32,640 nt of DNA from Parachlamydiales bacterium (GTDB lineage Bacteria > Chlamydiota > Chlamydiia > Chlamydiales > JAEYWL01). The notes under the pieces were generated by a model. It saw only the letters and a program-made list of their open reading frames with translations, was not told the DNA's origin and did not search any database. This document shows, piece after piece, positions 32,478-32,640 of this stretch. Where the stretch lies: assembly GCA_020054065.1 (NCBI GenBank), contig JAGVLX010000044.1, positions 1 to 32,640 on the forward strand, in the 5' to 3' direction. The position numbers and the translations under genes were made by a program. How positions within the stretch are numbered: position 1 is the first letter of the stretch; every line of letters starts with the position of its first letter.

Positions 32478-32495
32478 GTAAAACGAACATTTTAC
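32478..32495. promoter_or_regulatory. Small dyad in the thrS leader
   Basis: GTAAAA (32478-32483) and TTTTAC (32490-32495) form a 6-bp dyad about 30-45 bp upstream of the thrS start. It may be an operator or mere chance in AT-rich DNA. No T-box features were found. Confidence 0.25.
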
Positions 32496-32556
32496 TTAAT
32501 CAGAGGGCTAAAATGAAAGGGTAAACTTGAATCCGATCGATTAACTGAAATCAAAA

Positions 32557-32629
32557 CCACAGAGACACAGAGGCACAGAGATAAAAACCAAACAATGATA
32601 AACTGATTTTCTTTGCTTCTTTGCCTCTG
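32557..32629. repeat. 'CCACAGAG' dispersed repeat, copy B, with inverted partner
   Basis: CCACAGAGACACAGAGGCACAGAG-type units at 32557-32580 match the shorter version at 7717-7734. CAGAGGC (32568-32574) faces GCCTCTG (32623-32629), and AGATAAA faces TTTATCT at the window edge, so this copy forms an imperfect inverted repeat that continues to or past the end of the window. Confidence 0.5.
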
Positions 32630-32640
32630 GGCCTTTATCT

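Noticed and set aside
32450..32520. T-box or other riboswitch upstream of thrS
   Set aside because: The leader is short, with no T-box sequence and no terminator stem; only a 6-bp dyad is visible.

Overview
The window comes from a member of the phylum Chlamydiota, most likely an amoeba-associated 'environmental' chlamydia rather than a Chlamydia species. Three blocks support this. CT646/CT647/CT648-like genes are followed by a formyl-THF cyclo-ligase and recA. Polyprenyl synthase and a GlmU-like acyltransferase resemble CT628/CT629. thrS, a ParA/MinD-like ATPase and a pGP6-D family gene resemble CT581/CT582/CT583. The CT comparisons are from memory of the C. trachomatis gene order, not from a search. 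GC content and gene order differ from C. trachomatis, and dispersed intergenic repeats and a large accessory island are present. I do not assign a genus.

Layout. 1-9,985 is chromosomal backbone: a partial YggT-family gene (-); a tight four-gene operon of GspL/PilM-like, GspM/PilO-like and YwqK/MORN-type exported proteins plus formyl-THF cyclo-ligase (+); an orphan basic protein (-); recA (-); eno (+); polyprenyl synthase and a left-handed beta-helix GlmU-like protein (-); and a small conserved protein (+) with a good promoter. A tRNA-Pro(GGG) gene lies at 9,998-10,072.

10,074-24,723 is a genomic island of 14,650 bp inserted at that tRNA. It is bounded by a 48-bp perfect direct repeat of the tRNA 3' half (10,026-10,073 and 24,676-24,723). 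Its right part is a mobility module read leftward: tyrosine integrase, a translationally coupled 197-aa protein, an AlpA-like HTH regulator, a winged-helix replication-like protein, a DUF5681-like protein and a 73-aa protein. Cargo comprises an AbiEi/AbiEii abortive-infection toxin-antitoxin pair, an RHH regulator with a P-loop kinase-like protein, an unusual operon of Hsp70-like protein, J-like/TPR/membrane protein, AAA+ ATPase and polytopic membrane protein, a superinfection-immunity (Imm) family small membrane protein, and a PD-(D/E)XK nuclease-like protein next to the tRNA. No structural phage genes are seen, so it looks like a satellite or integrative element carrying host-defence cargo.

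24,724-32,640 returns to backbone. It begins with a copy of a dispersed inverted repeat and a dinD-like gene. An operon of MFS transporter, coaD and ung follows, then a FliE-like small protein, and then the leftward operon thrS, parA-like and pGP6-D-like. Three copies of one inverted-repeat family (5,117; 24,752; 28,916) sit at gene 3' ends and probably act as terminators.

The best candidate for a previously undescribed system is the Hsp70 / J-like TPR membrane protein / AAA+ / membrane-protein operon (11,525-17,628). It is transcribed from a near-consensus promoter whose -35 region shares a 13-bp word with the upstream region of the island's RHH regulator gene.
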